A stretch of DNA of 53,063 nucleotides from Desulfurococcales archaeon. GTDB taxonomy: Archaea; Thermoproteota; Thermoprotei_A; Sulfolobales; Acidilobaceae. The translations under genes were made by a program, and so were the position numbers. The DNA lies in the NCBI GenBank assembly GCA_015521095.1, contig WAOU01000079.1, forward strand, positions 1 to 53,063. Reading direction: 5' to 3'. This document shows positions 36,667 to 45,632 of the stretch, one piece after another (the first letter of the stretch is position 1; each line of letters opens with the position of its first letter). Below the pieces are notes generated by a model. It saw only the letters and a list, made by a program, of their open reading frames with translations, had not been told where the DNA came from and did no database searches.

Positions 36667-37758
36667 TTAATAGAGATCCTCGGAGGATAAATTATCGTAT
36701 TCACCAGGTCCTCTGTGTAGAGTATCACGTTCTCCCGGACAGCCCTTCCCTATCCTAATCGGTTTGCCTATCGAGGATAGTAGAACAACTCTGCTACTCC
36801 GACTTTCACCATATATAGGATAGCCCGTCAATTCTGAGAGTTTCTGGGCGAATCGACGTACGTCGTCCATGGACGGCATATTCATTCTTGTTAATCTTTC
36901 CCTGCTGGCTCCTACCCACATGTATGCCTTTATTTCAACGTATGTGGGCTGTGATCTCTCGACTAATTTGGCGAATCCTCTGATCGCCTCCTCGGTATCG
37001 TTCCAGCCTTTTACGTGCGTTATCCTGATAACGGTTGGAGACGAGAATGATGGGAGCATGTCGAGTGTTTCTAGTGTTAGTTCCCAGCCCCTAGGCACCA
37101 GTGGTTTATTGAATTCGCTGTAGCTCTTCTTGTCCCAGGACTCGAGACTTATGTACAGCTGGGAGGGCTCTTCGTCAAGGTTGGCTAGTATATCTGGTCT
37201 CACTCCCCTAGTCACTATGAATGTTGACATGCCACGCTTGTGGATTTCCTTTATTAGATCACTTAGCAGGGGGTATATCGTTGGTTCACCTGTTAGACTC
37301 ATTGTTACATGAGCGGGGTTCATGGCCTCCTCGACCATTCTAGGATCTGCTTTTGGGTGCCCGTAGTAACCGCTTATTATGCGTCTATGTGCTTCGATTA
37401 TACCTTCAGCGATAAGCTCTGGTGGATCGTAGAAAGGCATCTGTGTCTCGTCTACATCAATACCGAGGTCCTGTGGTCTGATCCTCCAGCAGTGGAGACA
37501 AGCGTTCCAACACCAGAACGCGGTAGGACTCATTTGTATATCTCTATGGCTCTCTATGCCGTAGAACTTGCACTTATAGCAGAATCTTCCTTCAACTATC
37601 GCTGTATGCGTCCAGTAACACTTCTTGACGACTGTATGTCGGCCTACGAAATGATACTTTTGCTTTATCATGATCTCTGCTAGGGGCCTGAACTTCTCCG
37701 GTATTCTGGCCAGCATCTCCTGAGCATACCTTGATAGCTGTTTTGTCACCTTGCCCAC
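36667..37758 (-). CDS. taw1: 4-demethylwyosine synthase Taw1 (tRNA-Phe, radical SAM)
   Basis: 363 aa. The radical SAM enzyme uses pyruvate to turn 1-methylguanosine 37 of tRNA-Phe into 4-demethylwyosine. The radical SAM cysteines are Cys83, Cys87 and Cys90 (CWNACLHC), and the second iron-sulfur cluster ligands are Cys47, Cys60 and Cys63. The downstream layout with MSLTGEPTIYP, SLESWD and the C-terminal GESRSSRVVLLS is characteristic. It stands alone, upstream of a 233-nt intergenic stretch, and is on the same strand as thioredoxin reductase 73 nt further upstream. Confidence 0.93.
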   Translation of the reverse strand: MGKVTKQLSRYAQEMLARIPEKFRPLAEIMIKQKYHFVGRHTVVKKCYWTHTAIVEGRFCYKCKFYGIESHRDIQMSPTAFWCWNACLHCWRIRPQDLGIDVDETQMPFYDPPELIAEGIIEAHRRIISGYYGHPKADPRMVEEAMNPAHVTMSLTGEPTIYPLLSDLIKEIHKRGMSTFIVTRGVRPDILANLDEEPSQLYISLESWDKKSYSEFNKPLVPRGWELTLETLDMLPSFSSPTVIRITHVKGWNDTEEAIRGFAKLVERSQPTYVEIKAYMWVGASRERLTRMNMPSMDDVRRFAQKLSELTGYPIYGESRSSRVVLLSSIGKPIRIGKGCPGERDTLHRGPGEYDNLSSEDLY

Positions 37759-37831
37759 CAGTATCCGGTAGAGTGATTGTCGGAGAAAAGGAAAATAACT
37801 AGCCGTTTATATCGTGATTTATAATATAAAG

Positions 37832-38842
37832 CTACTTCTTTGGTTCCGGCCTATAGGGTTTGTAGAGTCCTTTCTCTGCTAGATAGTTATAGGCAGAGTA
37901 TGCTGCGACAGCGCCCATTGCGGAGGCGGTAACGACCTGCCGGAACCCTGGCCACATCGAGGTACAGTCTCCAGCCGCGAAGACTCCGGGTATGTTTGTT
38001 CTCATCCACTCGTCAACCTTAATGTAGCCCGATTCATCGGTTTCGAGGCCCAACTCGTGATACCAGTCTTTAGGTGGTTCGAATCCTATCTCGATGAAGA
38101 TGCCATCAACCTTCAGCTCCTTAACCCCGCCTGTTACCTTGTTCTGGATAACAACGCTACGTACTTGGGTGTCTCCCTTTATCTCCTTTACGACGCTGTT
38201 CAATATGAATTCTATGTTAGGTATCTTCTTGGCTTCTTCTACAAAGAATGGTTTAGCCCTGAACTGGTCCCTTCTATGGACGAGATAGACTTTCTTTACA
38301 TAACCACTGAGGAGGATCGCGCCTTCGAATGCGGCGTCTCCTCCTCCAACAACTACTACCGCGTCTTTTCCTCTATAGAGGGGAGCGTCACACACGCTAC
38401 AATAGCTTACGCCTCGACCAGCGAATTCCTTTTCGCCAGGAACATTGAGTTTTCTTCGTTTCGAGCCGACCGCCATGATGATTGTCTTAGCATATACTTC
38501 TAGTCCCCTTGTACCCGTTATTTTAAACTCCTTATCGTTGACTCGCTCGAACTTTGTAACTCTTACTCTCTCGACGATAGTCGGATGAAACATCTGTGCA
38601 TGTGAGTGGAAGCTACGGACAAGTGCTGATGCCTGTATTTTCTTGAGTCCGGGATAGTCGTCAACCCAGTCTGTAAGATTTAGTTGTCCTCCTATTTCTT
38701 CAGCTATTACTATTGTCTTCATTAGGAATCTACTAGTATAGATCGCTGCTGACAGGCCTGCCGGTCCTCCTCCTATTATAGCAACATCATAGTGTTCTCC
38801 TCTTGGAATTTTACCGAATGCTTTTCCTATTCTTAGAGCCAT
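37832..38842 (-). CDS. trxB: thioredoxin reductase (NADPH-dependent flavoprotein)
   Basis: 336 aa. The FAD-binding [10 protein letters not shown] lies near residue 24, the redox pair CSVC is Cys148/Cys151, the NADPH site is VVGGGDAA near 164-171, and the C-terminal FAD block is GVFAAGDCT. It should reduce thioredoxin or a glutaredoxin-like protein. ATG 38842. The strong palindromic TATA box at 38892-38903 leaves a ~29-nt leader. Confidence 0.92.
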   Translation of the reverse strand: MALRIGKAFGKIPRGEHYDVAIIGGGPAGLSAAIYTSRFLMKTIVIAEEIGGQLNLTDWVDDYPGLKKIQASALVRSFHSHAQMFHPTIVERVRVTKFERVNDKEFKITGTRGLEVYAKTIIMAVGSKRRKLNVPGEKEFAGRGVSYCSVCDAPLYRGKDAVVVVGGGDAAFEGAILLSGYVKKVYLVHRRDQFRAKPFFVEEAKKIPNIEFILNSVVKEIKGDTQVRSVVIQNKVTGGVKELKVDGIFIEIGFEPPKDWYHELGLETDESGYIKVDEWMRTNIPGVFAAGDCTSMWPGFRQVVTASAMGAVAAYSAYNYLAEKGLYKPYRPEPKK

Positions 38843-38891
38843 ACTCCTCTACCTCCAGGACTTCAAATAGCGTCACCTAGAGATAAAGACT

Positions 38892-38903
38892 CTTTATATA
38901 AAG
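38892..38903. promoter_or_regulatory. palindromic TATA box between trxB and the 38949 gene
   Basis: CTTTATATAAAG, a perfect 12-nt palindrome, is placed about 50 nt from the trxB ATG on the minus strand and 46 nt from ATG 38949 on the plus strand. As a symmetrical TATA it could support transcription in both directions. Confidence 0.55.
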
Positions 38904-38948
38904 CATGATTAGCGGAGTTAGAGAGGGGGAACCCGGTGACTTAATGAG

Positions 38949-39548
38949 ATGCCAAGGATAGACTATGGATGGCTGGCCATCGATATATCAGCTATACTAC
39001 GGTTGACACGAGAAGACCGTAAAAGTCTGATAGACAGTGTGTTAGGAATAGACCAGCTTTATCTTGTAACCGAGCCTTCTCCTGTTTATGTAAAGGGACC
39101 ACGAGGATCGACTAGAGTAATGTTGGGGATAGGCAGTCTAGTAATGTCTCCTGATTCAAACGAACTGATCCAAGAGATTGGAGGGCTGAGACCACTTATA
39201 TTGGCGAGGCCGGAGTGGGTGACCTCATGCAGGGTGACCGAGTCTCAACACATAGAGTACGAGTTTAAGCCTAGTAAAGGAGAATTAGTGGAAGAAAAAG
39301 TATATCCACTGGACATCCGGGACCCACTAGGACTCTTTTTAAGCGGAAAACACGTATTGATTTCCAGTGACTTGACAGCGGACGAAGTAGTCCCCATAGC
39401 AGTTACCGAAACAGGTAGAATTGTAGTTGGCTACTCGAACTCCGAGTCAAAGAGTAAAATAATCATATTTGGCCGTGGCGGAGAGGCCGTGGAGATGCTT
39501 GAGTATTTAGTCCCTATATACTCTAGATGTGATAATAGGAGGCGATGA
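38949..39548 (+). CDS. hypothetical protein, 199 aa
   Basis: Soluble, mixed alpha/beta, with no family I recognise. The N-terminus MPRIDYGWLAIDISAIL, the middle block GGLRPLILARPEWVTSC (near residue 75) and IVVGYSNSESKSKIIIFG near the end look like a folded globular protein; codon use is like the neighbours. Glycine and proline turns and few cysteines are seen. GGTGA upstream at 38934-38938. The short tail CDNRRR ends at 39548. Confidence 0.7.
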   Translation: MPRIDYGWLAIDISAILRLTREDRKSLIDSVLGIDQLYLVTEPSPVYVKGPRGSTRVMLGIGSLVMSPDSNELIQEIGGLRPLILARPEWVTSCRVTESQHIEYEFKPSKGELVEEKVYPLDIRDPLGLFLSGKHVLISSDLTADEVVPIAVTETGRIVVGYSNSESKSKIIIFGRGGEAVEMLEYLVPIYSRCDNRRR

Positions 39549-39654
39549 GGACAGCTACCCTACACTGATAATAATCAAACCTATATTTGGGAAGTGACGA
39601 GCACCGACCTATCCGAGCCTCTCCACACCTAAATATAATGGGGGCCCGCGAGGA

Positions 39655-39954
39655 ATGATACACAAACTCAAAAAAAGAGAATTAGCAGCCTATACACTAC
39701 TCAGCAAGCACAAAAAGATAAACTATGGAGACGCCATTGACCTTCTAACATCAGAACTCATAATGACCAAACGGACTGCTTCAAACGTATTACGTAGGCT
39801 AAAAAGACTGGGCCTTATAAAGGTGAAAATAGAGGATACCAGGATTATTATAGAAGTCGAAGACATATGGAGAATCCTTGACAATATGCTCGAGAAATAC
39901 AAGGCGGAACGGCATAGGAGAGCACATGCCTTAGCAAAGAAAAAGATCTCATAG
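39655..39954 (+). CDS. winged-helix protein
   Basis: 99 aa. The pattern AAYTLLSKHKKINYGDAIDLL, then TKRTASNVLRRLKRLGLIKVK as recognition helix and wing is typical of a small archaeal winged helix; the C-terminal part is a basic helix rich in His/Arg/Lys. A TATA-like AAATATAA at 39631-39638 is about 20 nt from the ATG at 39655, which fits a leaderless transcript. The gene is followed at once by the candidate structured RNA. Confidence 0.72.
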   Translation: MIHKLKKRELAAYTLLSKHKKINYGDAIDLLTSELIMTKRTASNVLRRLKRLGLIKVKIEDTRIIIEVEDIWRILDNMLEKYKAERHRRAHALAKKKIS

Positions 39955-39961
39955 ACACTTA

Positions 39962-40180
39962 GGCGGCCCGTCGCGAGCCTGGTTACACCGCATGTCCCTC
40001 CCTAGAAGGGAGGGTCTTAGACCTTACACGGTTCTTCATCCGGGCCAAAGAAATATCGTGTAACAACGAAGGATATTTGCTGTTAATATCATTGAGCGGG
40101 GTCAGGACTTAAAGGTCACATCACGACCTATACTCAGAGAGTACAGCCGTCCTCATCCCCTGATATACTAGCGAGCCGCC
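39962..40180. ncRNA. candidate structured RNA, about 219 nt, strand undecided
   Basis: This stretch between the winged-helix gene and sucC has no gene and is richer in GC than its surroundings at its stems. Six helices can be drawn: a closing stem GGCGGC (39962-39967) with GCCGCC (40175-40180); CCG (39968-39970) with CGG (40041-40043); a 7-bp hairpin CCCTCCC/GGGAGGG (39996-40014); AAATATC/GATATTT (40051-40078); GGGG-TCA-GGAC (40098-40108) with GTCC-TCAT-CCCC (40149-40160); and inside it GGTC/GACC (40114-40128) and TACTC/GAGTA (40131-40143). I could not match it to SRP RNA, RNase P RNA or tRNA. It could be transcribed from either strand. Confidence 0.45.
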
Positions 40181-40278
40181 AGTCTACATAGCTCTTTTGC
40201 TAGGGACAATGGCATTCGTTGTTATTCGATACAAAATCAAAGCTCTAGAGAAGATATAGTCTATTATGTTAATATTCA

Positions 40279-40286
40279 ATTTTAAT
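40279..40286 (+). promoter_or_regulatory. TATA-like box before sucC
   Basis: ATTTTAAT is 39 nt before TTG 40322; start of transcription near 40308 would leave a leader of about 14 nt. Confidence 0.35.
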
Positions 40287-40321
40287 TCCCGAACCCTCAC
40301 CCAACCATATGGGTAATAGCA

Positions 40322-41458
40322 TTGAAGCTGTTCGAGTACGAAGCAAAGGAAATACTTAAAAAATATGGAGTAAAGGTTCCCAAGTCAGTCCTTGTGAAAA
40401 AAGGAGAAGACCCGATAGAGAAAATGAAACAGGCAGGTCTAGAACCACCAGTAGTAGTGAAAAGCCAGGTACTCGTTGCTGGAAGAGGTAAGGCTGGCGG
40501 CATCAAAATGGCAAAAACCTGGGATGACGTCAAGAGACTCGTAGACGAACTATTCGATAAACCGATAAAAGGGATAAAACCAAGACTCCTACTAATCGAG
40601 GAAGCAATCCCACACGAAGTAGAGCTATATGTCGGAATGGTAATTGACAGAAGCGAGAGAAAACCAGTAATTCTAGCAAGCAAGTATGGCGGAATGGATA
40701 TCGAGGAAATAGCGAGAGAAAAACCCGAGAGTATTATTAGAGTACATGTTGATCCATTCATAGGACTAAAAGGATACCAGGCAAGGCTAATAGGTAAGAA
40801 AATAGGACTTACAGGTAAAGCACTATCGAACTTCGCTAAATTCCTAACAGCACTATACAATATGTTCATGGACTATGACGGAGAACTAGCAGAATCCAAC
40901 CCACTCGCATTGGTCGGAGACGAAGTTATCCCTCTAGACGCTAGACTCATAGTAGACGACAACGCATTATACAGGCATCCAGAGCTAGCAAAGGAAATAC
41001 TAGAAGAAAGCGGAGAATACACAGAATGGGAGATAAAGGCCAGAAAGAAGGGATTAGCCTTCGTAGAACTAGACGGCGACATAGGAATAATAGGAAACGG
41101 AGCAGGACTAACAATGACAACAATGGACCTAGTATACGAGTTCGGAGGCAAACCAGCAAACTTCCTAGACATAGGAGGCGGAGCAAGCGCAGAACTAGTA
41201 AAGACCGCCGTGAGCTTCCTCGTAGAATTCCCGAAGACAAAGAAGATATTCATGAACATATTCGGCGGAATAACAAGGTGTGACGAAGTAGCAAAAGGCA
41301 TAGTAAAAGCCCTAGAGGAGCTAGGAAAGCTAGAAAAACCACTAGTAGTGAGACTAGCAGGAACAAACGAAGAGGAAGGAAGAGAGATCCTAAAGAAACA
41401 CGGCATCGAAGCATTTGTTGACCCAATAGAGGCGGTTAAACGCCTCATGGAGCTCTAG
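40322..41458 (+). CDS. sucC: succinyl-CoA synthetase beta subunit
   Basis: 378 aa. ATP-grasp subunit; with SucD it interconverts succinyl-CoA and succinate with nucleotide phosphate. Marks are the N-terminal [27 protein letters not shown] near 49-62, ESNPLAL, and the C-terminal [18 protein letters not shown]. Start is TTG 40322, with GGGT upstream. sucD follows after 16 nt with AGGAGGTG, so both are one operon. Whether the cell runs a full citric acid cycle cannot be told from the window. Confidence 0.94.
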   Translation: MKLFEYEAKEILKKYGVKVPKSVLVKKGEDPIEKMKQAGLEPPVVVKSQVLVAGRGKAGGIKMAKTWDDVKRLVDELFDKPIKGIKPRLLLIEEAIPHEVELYVGMVIDRSERKPVILASKYGGMDIEEIAREKPESIIRVHVDPFIGLKGYQARLIGKKIGLTGKALSNFAKFLTALYNMFMDYDGELAESNPLALVGDEVIPLDARLIVDDNALYRHPELAKEILEESGEYTEWEIKARKKGLAFVELDGDIGIIGNGAGLTMTTMDLVYEFGGKPANFLDIGGGASAELVKTAVSFLVEFPKTKKIFMNIFGGITRCDEVAKGIVKALEELGKLEKPLVVRLAGTNEEEGREILKKHGIEAFVDPIEAVKRLMEL

Positions 41459-41474
41459 GCAGGAGGTGAGAAAG

Positions 41475-42353
41475 ATGGCGATACTATTAGATGAGAAGAC
41501 AAAAGTAATCGTCCAGGGTATAACTGGAAGAGAAGGTTCATTCCACACCAAGCTCATGCTGGACTATGGGACAAAGATAGTAGCAGGAGTAACACCTGGC
41601 AAAGGCGGACAAGAAGTTCACGGAGTACCAGTATATGATACAATGGAAGAAGCAGTAAAAGAGCATCCTGACGCAACAGCATCAATAATATTCGTACCAG
41701 CCAGATTCGCCGCCGACGCCGTATACGAGGCGGTAGACGCAGGAATGAAACTAGTAGTAGTCATAACAGAGCATATACCAGTTCATGAATCACTCAAGTT
41801 CATAAACTATGCGAAACAAAAGGGAACAACAGTCATCGGACCAAACTGTCCAGGACTCATAAGCCCAGGAAAAGCCAAACTAGGCATAATGCCCGGACAC
41901 GTATTCAAGGAGGGACCAATAGGAATCATATCAAGAAGCGGAACACTGACCTACGAGATAGGATACGCCCTAAGCAAACAGGGCATGGGACAGAGCACAG
42001 TTATAGGAATAGGAGGAGACCCCGTAATCGGAACATCGTTTACAGAGGCAATGGAACTCTTCGAGAAAGATCCAGAGACAGAGGCCCTAGTACTAGTAGG
42101 AGAAATAGGCGGAGACATGGAAGAGAGAGCAGCACAGATGATCAAGGAAGGCAGATTCACCAAACCAGTAGTAGCATTTATCGCGGGTAGAACAGCGCCA
42201 CCCGGAAAGAGAATGGGCCACGCAGGAGCGATAATAATGATGGGCACCGGCACATACCAGGGCAAGGTCAAAGCCCTCGAAGAGGCAGGAGTAAAAGTCG
42301 CAAAGACACCATTCGAAATACCAGAGCTCCTAAGACAAGCACTCAAGAAGTAA
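41475..42353 (+). CDS. sucD: succinyl-CoA synthetase alpha subunit
   Basis: 292 aa from ATG 41475. The CoA-binding Rossmann part begins with [20 protein letters not shown] is near 119-127, and the phosphorylated histidine is His249 in GHAGAI. An in-frame GTG 41466 belongs to the AGGAGGTG binding site and is not taken as the start. Convergent with the XPB helicase, separated by 23 nt. Confidence 0.94.
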   Translation: MAILLDEKTKVIVQGITGREGSFHTKLMLDYGTKIVAGVTPGKGGQEVHGVPVYDTMEEAVKEHPDATASIIFVPARFAADAVYEAVDAGMKLVVVITEHIPVHESLKFINYAKQKGTTVIGPNCPGLISPGKAKLGIMPGHVFKEGPIGIISRSGTLTYEIGYALSKQGMGQSTVIGIGGDPVIGTSFTEAMELFEKDPETEALVLVGEIGGDMEERAAQMIKEGRFTKPVVAFIAGRTAPPGKRMGHAGAIIMMGTGTYQGKVKALEEAGVKVAKTPFEIPELLRQALKK

Positions 42354-42376
42354 CATACCAGCAGAGAATAATTTAC

Positions 42377-43999
42377 CTATAACCCGCCTAGCCTTCTTCT
42401 TTTTCTACTCTGATACTCCTCACTGGTACCCGCAACTATTATCTCATAGAGAACTGCTTGTTTACCATCCTTCGGGCGCAAGAGCCTGCCAAGCCTTTGA
42501 ATAAATTGTCTTGGAGACCCTGTCCCCGAGACAAACACGCCAACATTAGCGTCAGGGATATCGAGTCCTTCATCACCCACAGTAGTAACTACCATTACAC
42601 CGCTGTCTAGTTGTTTAAAAGTCTCCAATATTCGGGCACGCTTCCTTTTGTCTAATCCACCATGGAGAAGAAGACCATTGACTCTACGAGCTATCTCTTC
42701 AGCCTGTTTCTTATATTGTGTAAACACGATTATTTTAGATCCTTTTTTCAGCTCTTGCCTTATTATCTCTTCTGCCTTGCGCAGCTTCGCCTCGCTATAC
42801 TGTACTATATCTCTCATTTTTGCATGGATACGTATGGCCTGTATAGCTTCTGGATCGCCTTTCTTGGCTCGTGCCAACAACTCGTTGAAAGAGAGACCTC
42901 GGGAAAGGAGTCTAAATTGTCTCTTGTACATCTCATATTCTTTTTTCTCGCCTGGGAGAAGATCAACTTTTACTCGTCTAACGACGTAGGGGGCTAGATA
43001 GCCTAGTCTTGTTAGCTCGCCTGGAGTGGTTCGATAAACAATGCCTCCCAGCAGAGGGAATAATTCAACGTGTTTTCCGTCTTCTCGCTCTACAGTTGCA
43101 GATAATCCAAGCCGATAAGGTGCGGGGAGACCGACAGAGATAGCCTTAAACTTTTCTGCCGGTAGATGATGGGCTTCGTCAAAGATCACTAGGGGAAAGA
43201 GTGTTGCGAAGAGTCTTAGTTTTCTATATGCGGTTTGATAGGTTGTAACAGTTATAGGAGCAAGTTTTTTCTCATCGCCATAGTATGCGCCTACGAGTGC
43301 TCCGGCATCGCTGAATTTCTTAATAGAATCTATCCATTGCTTGACGTGTTCTTTAGTATATACTACGATGAGCGCACGCTTCTGTAGTTCCGCGAGGCCG
43401 GCTATTGCTATAACGGTTTTACCTGCTCCCGTTGGTAGAGCTATTATCCCTCTGTAACCGGATTTTCTCCAAGCTTCTAGCGCCTTCTCTTGGTAAGGCC
43501 TTAGTGTTCCCTTGAAGGATATTGATCTTGGTAGAGAACCGTCGTCAAGTAACCCGATCTTATCGACAATATGTAGGTTTTTTTCCTGTAATTTCCGGAC
43601 TATAGAAGGATAAAAGTGTCCAGGAGCCTTATACTCCTTTTTCTCTCTATCGTATGGGAAATACACCTTTAGCTCCGACAATATATCTTTCAAGTATACC
43701 TTGCTCCTTATACGGATCCAGCCATCTTCTCCATAGTATACGATAACTTTTTTCCTATCCTTGAGATACTGCTCGATTACTTTTACATCATCAATAACAA
43801 TGCCCGGAATATCATTAAGCACTGCTATAATGTCATCTTCTGTGAAGCCAAGAGCCTTAATCTTAGTAAAGTCTAGCTCAAAAACACTATATCCTTCTAT
43901 TCTACCCAAGTATCTTGAAAATTCTAGTAGTCTATGGAAATCCTCTTTATCAAGCCAGGATCTAACCCGAAATCTTAAGCTTCTAGTCCTCGAGTACAA
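42377..43999 (-). CDS. XPB/Rad25-family DNA helicase
   Basis: 540 aa. The N-terminal ~160 residues include a DRD-like domain; then Walker A LPTGAGKT near 186, the DEAHH box near 270, SAT in LSATVERED (the RED motif of XPB follows), and motif VI QFIQRLGRLLRP near 497. It is the archaeal nucleotide-excision-repair helicase that usually pairs with the nuclease Bax1. No Bax1 gene is adjacent; sucD lies downstream, and an unknown small gene overlaps the start. TTG 43999 is taken as start with GGGTGGA upstream. Confidence 0.9.
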   Translation of the reverse strand: MYSRTRSLRFRVRSWLDKEDFHRLLEFSRYLGRIEGYSVFELDFTKIKALGFTEDDIIAVLNDIPGIVIDDVKVIEQYLKDRKKVIVYYGEDGWIRIRSKVYLKDILSELKVYFPYDREKKEYKAPGHFYPSIVRKLQEKNLHIVDKIGLLDDGSLPRSISFKGTLRPYQEKALEAWRKSGYRGIIALPTGAGKTVIAIAGLAELQKRALIVVYTKEHVKQWIDSIKKFSDAGALVGAYYGDEKKLAPITVTTYQTAYRKLRLFATLFPLVIFDEAHHLPAEKFKAISVGLPAPYRLGLSATVEREDGKHVELFPLLGGIVYRTTPGELTRLGYLAPYVVRRVKVDLLPGEKKEYEMYKRQFRLLSRGLSFNELLARAKKGDPEAIQAIRIHAKMRDIVQYSEAKLRKAEEIIRQELKKGSKIIVFTQYKKQAEEIARRVNGLLLHGGLDKRKRARILETFKQLDSGVMVVTTVGDEGLDIPDANVGVFVSGTGSPRQFIQRLGRLLRPKDGKQAVLYEIIVAGTSEEYQSRKRRRLGGL

Positions 44000-44411
44000 A
44001 CTTATCCACCCTTCTATAGGCTAGAATTGGAAGCGAAGGCTCCAAGTTTACTAGACTAAGTGCTCTCTCTATCCTTATACGGGGATATGGTGGTACTTCT
44101 AGATCGATACATTCTCCTTCCATCACAATTTTCGTGAATTCAGGCTTATCAGAGTATTTCTTGAGAGTCTCGACAGACTTGGGACCACATCCTCTAAGGT
44201 GAAGAGCGATTACATGCAGACAGTCCAGTCCAATAAATACTTGAACATAGACTTCAAGGCCTTCATCGGAGTAAAGTAGTAAATCGACTATATTGTCTTC
44301 TTGGGGCTCCAAAAGAGCATATGATGCCACAGCATCCTCCTTCTTGACTAGACCCAGCTCTTCGAGGCAGGGACCGGTTCCAGGCGTGGGTTCTTGATCA
44401 TCCACCATCAT
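43983..44411 (-). CDS. hypothetical protein overlapping the XPB helicase gene
   Basis: 142 aa, acidic (about a quarter Asp/Glu), with an N-terminal DDQEPTPG region, a middle beta-alpha block (VYVQVFIGLDCLHVIALHLRGCG) and a C-terminal ILAYRRVDKFVLED. I recognise no family and no nuclease motif. Its last 17 nt overlap the TTG of XPB, so the two are translationally coupled; a role as an XPB partner is inference. ATG 44411. Confidence 0.68.
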   Translation of the reverse strand: MMVDDQEPTPGTGPCLEELGLVKKEDAVASYALLEPQEDNIVDLLLYSDEGLEVYVQVFIGLDCLHVIALHLRGCGPKSVETLKKYSDKPEFTKIVMEGECIDLEVPPYPRIRIERALSLVNLEPSLPILAYRRVDKFVLED

Positions 44412-44492
44412 GCTATTTCATCTCCTTCCGATGAGATGAGGCCCTGGTGTCACCTCTTAAAACCTAGGTCATCACCGGCCCTTAACTAGTAA

Positions 44493-44681
44493 GTGTCACG
44501 GAAAGGAGTAAAACATTATCTCTCGAAAGCTGAGAGGCCGAAAGCGTATATGTTACCGGAGAACGAAGGCGGTCGGAGAGGTCACCACTCTTCACAGATT
44601 AAATCTGGACTCGGCAAAGTCCTCATCCCGCCCATTAGACTAGGTCGGAGGACTTCCAAGTATTATATATGTCGTTTTTAA
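44493..44681 (+). CDS. possible small basic protein, 62 aa (doubtful)
   Basis: A GTG-started ORF directly after an in-frame TAA. The product is rich in Lys, Arg, Gly and His, with GGRRGHHSSQ in the middle and RTSKYYICRF at the end, like nucleic-acid-binding peptides. Against it: no ribosome binding site, CGG arginine codons that are rare in the neighbours, and overlap with several hairpins. It may be an accident within a structured RNA. Confidence 0.3.
   Translation: MSRKGVKHYLSKAERPKAYMLPENEGGRRGHHSSQIKSGLGKVLIPPIRLGRRTSKYYICRF
44661..44671 (+). promoter_or_regulatory. TATA box of mrp
   Basis: TATTATATATG lies 40-50 nt before the ATG at 44711, giving a leader of about 20 nt. Confidence 0.5.
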
Positions 44682-44710
44682 CAGTCTTGAAATCCGGTTA
44701 ATACCGGGAT

Positions 44711-45622
44711 ATGAGTGGTGTACAAGCCATGTCTGTGAGGAGAATTAGCACCAAAGAGTACAAGCAAGTCGCGGAGAGGATGCGAAAACTCCAGGAGCAA
44801 CAAAGGCTAATTGTCAAGAGAATGAGCAAGATAAAGTACAAGATAGCAATACTCAGCAATAAGGGAGGAGTAGGCAAGAGCTTTGTCACAGCTAGCCTTG
44901 CTGGAGCCCTTGCATTAAACGGGAAAAGAGTAGGCGTGCTCGACGGAGACATCCATGGCCCCACGATCCATAAGATGCTGGGACTCCCAACCGGATTCGG
45001 GATGCCGGCCAAGCCGGACGGAACAATAATACCTGTCGAGGTTCCTCCAGGAATAAAGTTGGCTAGCCTAGGCCTATTGTTGCCAGAAGACGATACGCCT
45101 ATCATTTGGAGAGGATCGTTAAAGACTACCGCAATACGAGAACTACTAGCCTACACTGACTGGGGAGAGATAGACTATCTACTGATTGATCTCCCTCCAG
45201 GAACAGGAGACGAACAACTAACAATAGCACAGCTCATACCAAATCTAACAGGGTTCATACTAGTAACCATACCCAGCGAAGTATCCAAGGCCATTGTCAA
45301 GAAAGCAATAACGTTTGCTAATAGACTAAACAAGAAGGTTATCGGCGTAATAGAGAACATGTCTTATTTCAAGTGTCCGGATGGGAGCATACACTATATA
45401 TTTGGAAAAGGAGCAGCAGAAGAACTAGCTGAAGAATACAATATACCGTTCCTAGGCAGGATACCCATAGATCCTAAGATTAGAGAAGCCAATGACAAAG
45501 GGAAACTCTTCTTCATAGAGTATCCTGATAGCGAGGCATCGAAGGCATTCCTTCAAGCCGCTGAGAAAGTTATAGAGATAGTAGAAGAAAGAAGTACTGG
45601 TAATGGAAAAGAAGGTGCTTGA
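44711..45622 (+). CDS. Mrp/NBP35-type iron-sulfur cluster carrier ATPase
   Basis: 303 aa. Deviant Walker A NKGGVGKS is near 55-62, the switch region DGDIHGPTIHKMLG near 78-91, and DLPPGTGDEQL near 160. These ATPases hold and transfer iron-sulfur clusters as dimers. The usual CPxC pair is not complete: the block reads YFKCPDGSIHYIFG, with only one Cys. An N-terminal extension of ~43 residues is basic. ATG 44711 or 44729. Convergent with L23, separated by 10 nt. Confidence 0.88.
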   Translation: MSGVQAMSVRRISTKEYKQVAERMRKLQEQQRLIVKRMSKIKYKIAILSNKGGVGKSFVTASLAGALALNGKRVGVLDGDIHGPTIHKMLGLPTGFGMPAKPDGTIIPVEVPPGIKLASLGLLLPEDDTPIIWRGSLKTTAIRELLAYTDWGEIDYLLIDLPPGTGDEQLTIAQLIPNLTGFILVTIPSEVSKAIVKKAITFANRLNKKVIGVIENMSYFKCPDGSIHYIFGKGAAEELAEEYNIPFLGRIPIDPKIREANDKGKLFFIEYPDSEASKAFLQAAEKVIEIVEERSTGNGKEGA

Positions 45623-45632
45623 TGATTTTTCC

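Larger units (their letters stand above)
44412..44710. other. 299-nt gap before mrp: hairpin-rich, possible RNA or small ORF
   Basis: Stems seen are CTCTC/GAGAG (44520-44536), ACCG/CGGT (44555-44573), CAGAT/ATCTG (44595-44607) and an 8-bp AAGTCCTC/GAGGACTT (44617-44655). A T-run GTTTTT at 44674-44679 may end an upstream transcript. The stretch also contains the 62-codon ORF given separately; protein or RNA cannot be settled from sequence alone. Confidence 0.4.

Noticed and set aside
39539..39600. C/D-box sRNA: GCGATGA, CTGA, GTGACGA between two genes
   Set aside because: C-type boxes each carry a mismatch and the final D box is not CTGA; spacing is poor. Not supported.
39962..40046. tRNA-like start: GGCGGCC then GCCTGGTTA at 39977-39985 resembles an acceptor stem and D-loop
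   Set aside because: No T-arm (the GGTTC at 40030 has no pairing stem and lacks the conserved A), no matching acceptor 3' strand at tRNA distance. Kept only as part of the candidate RNA.
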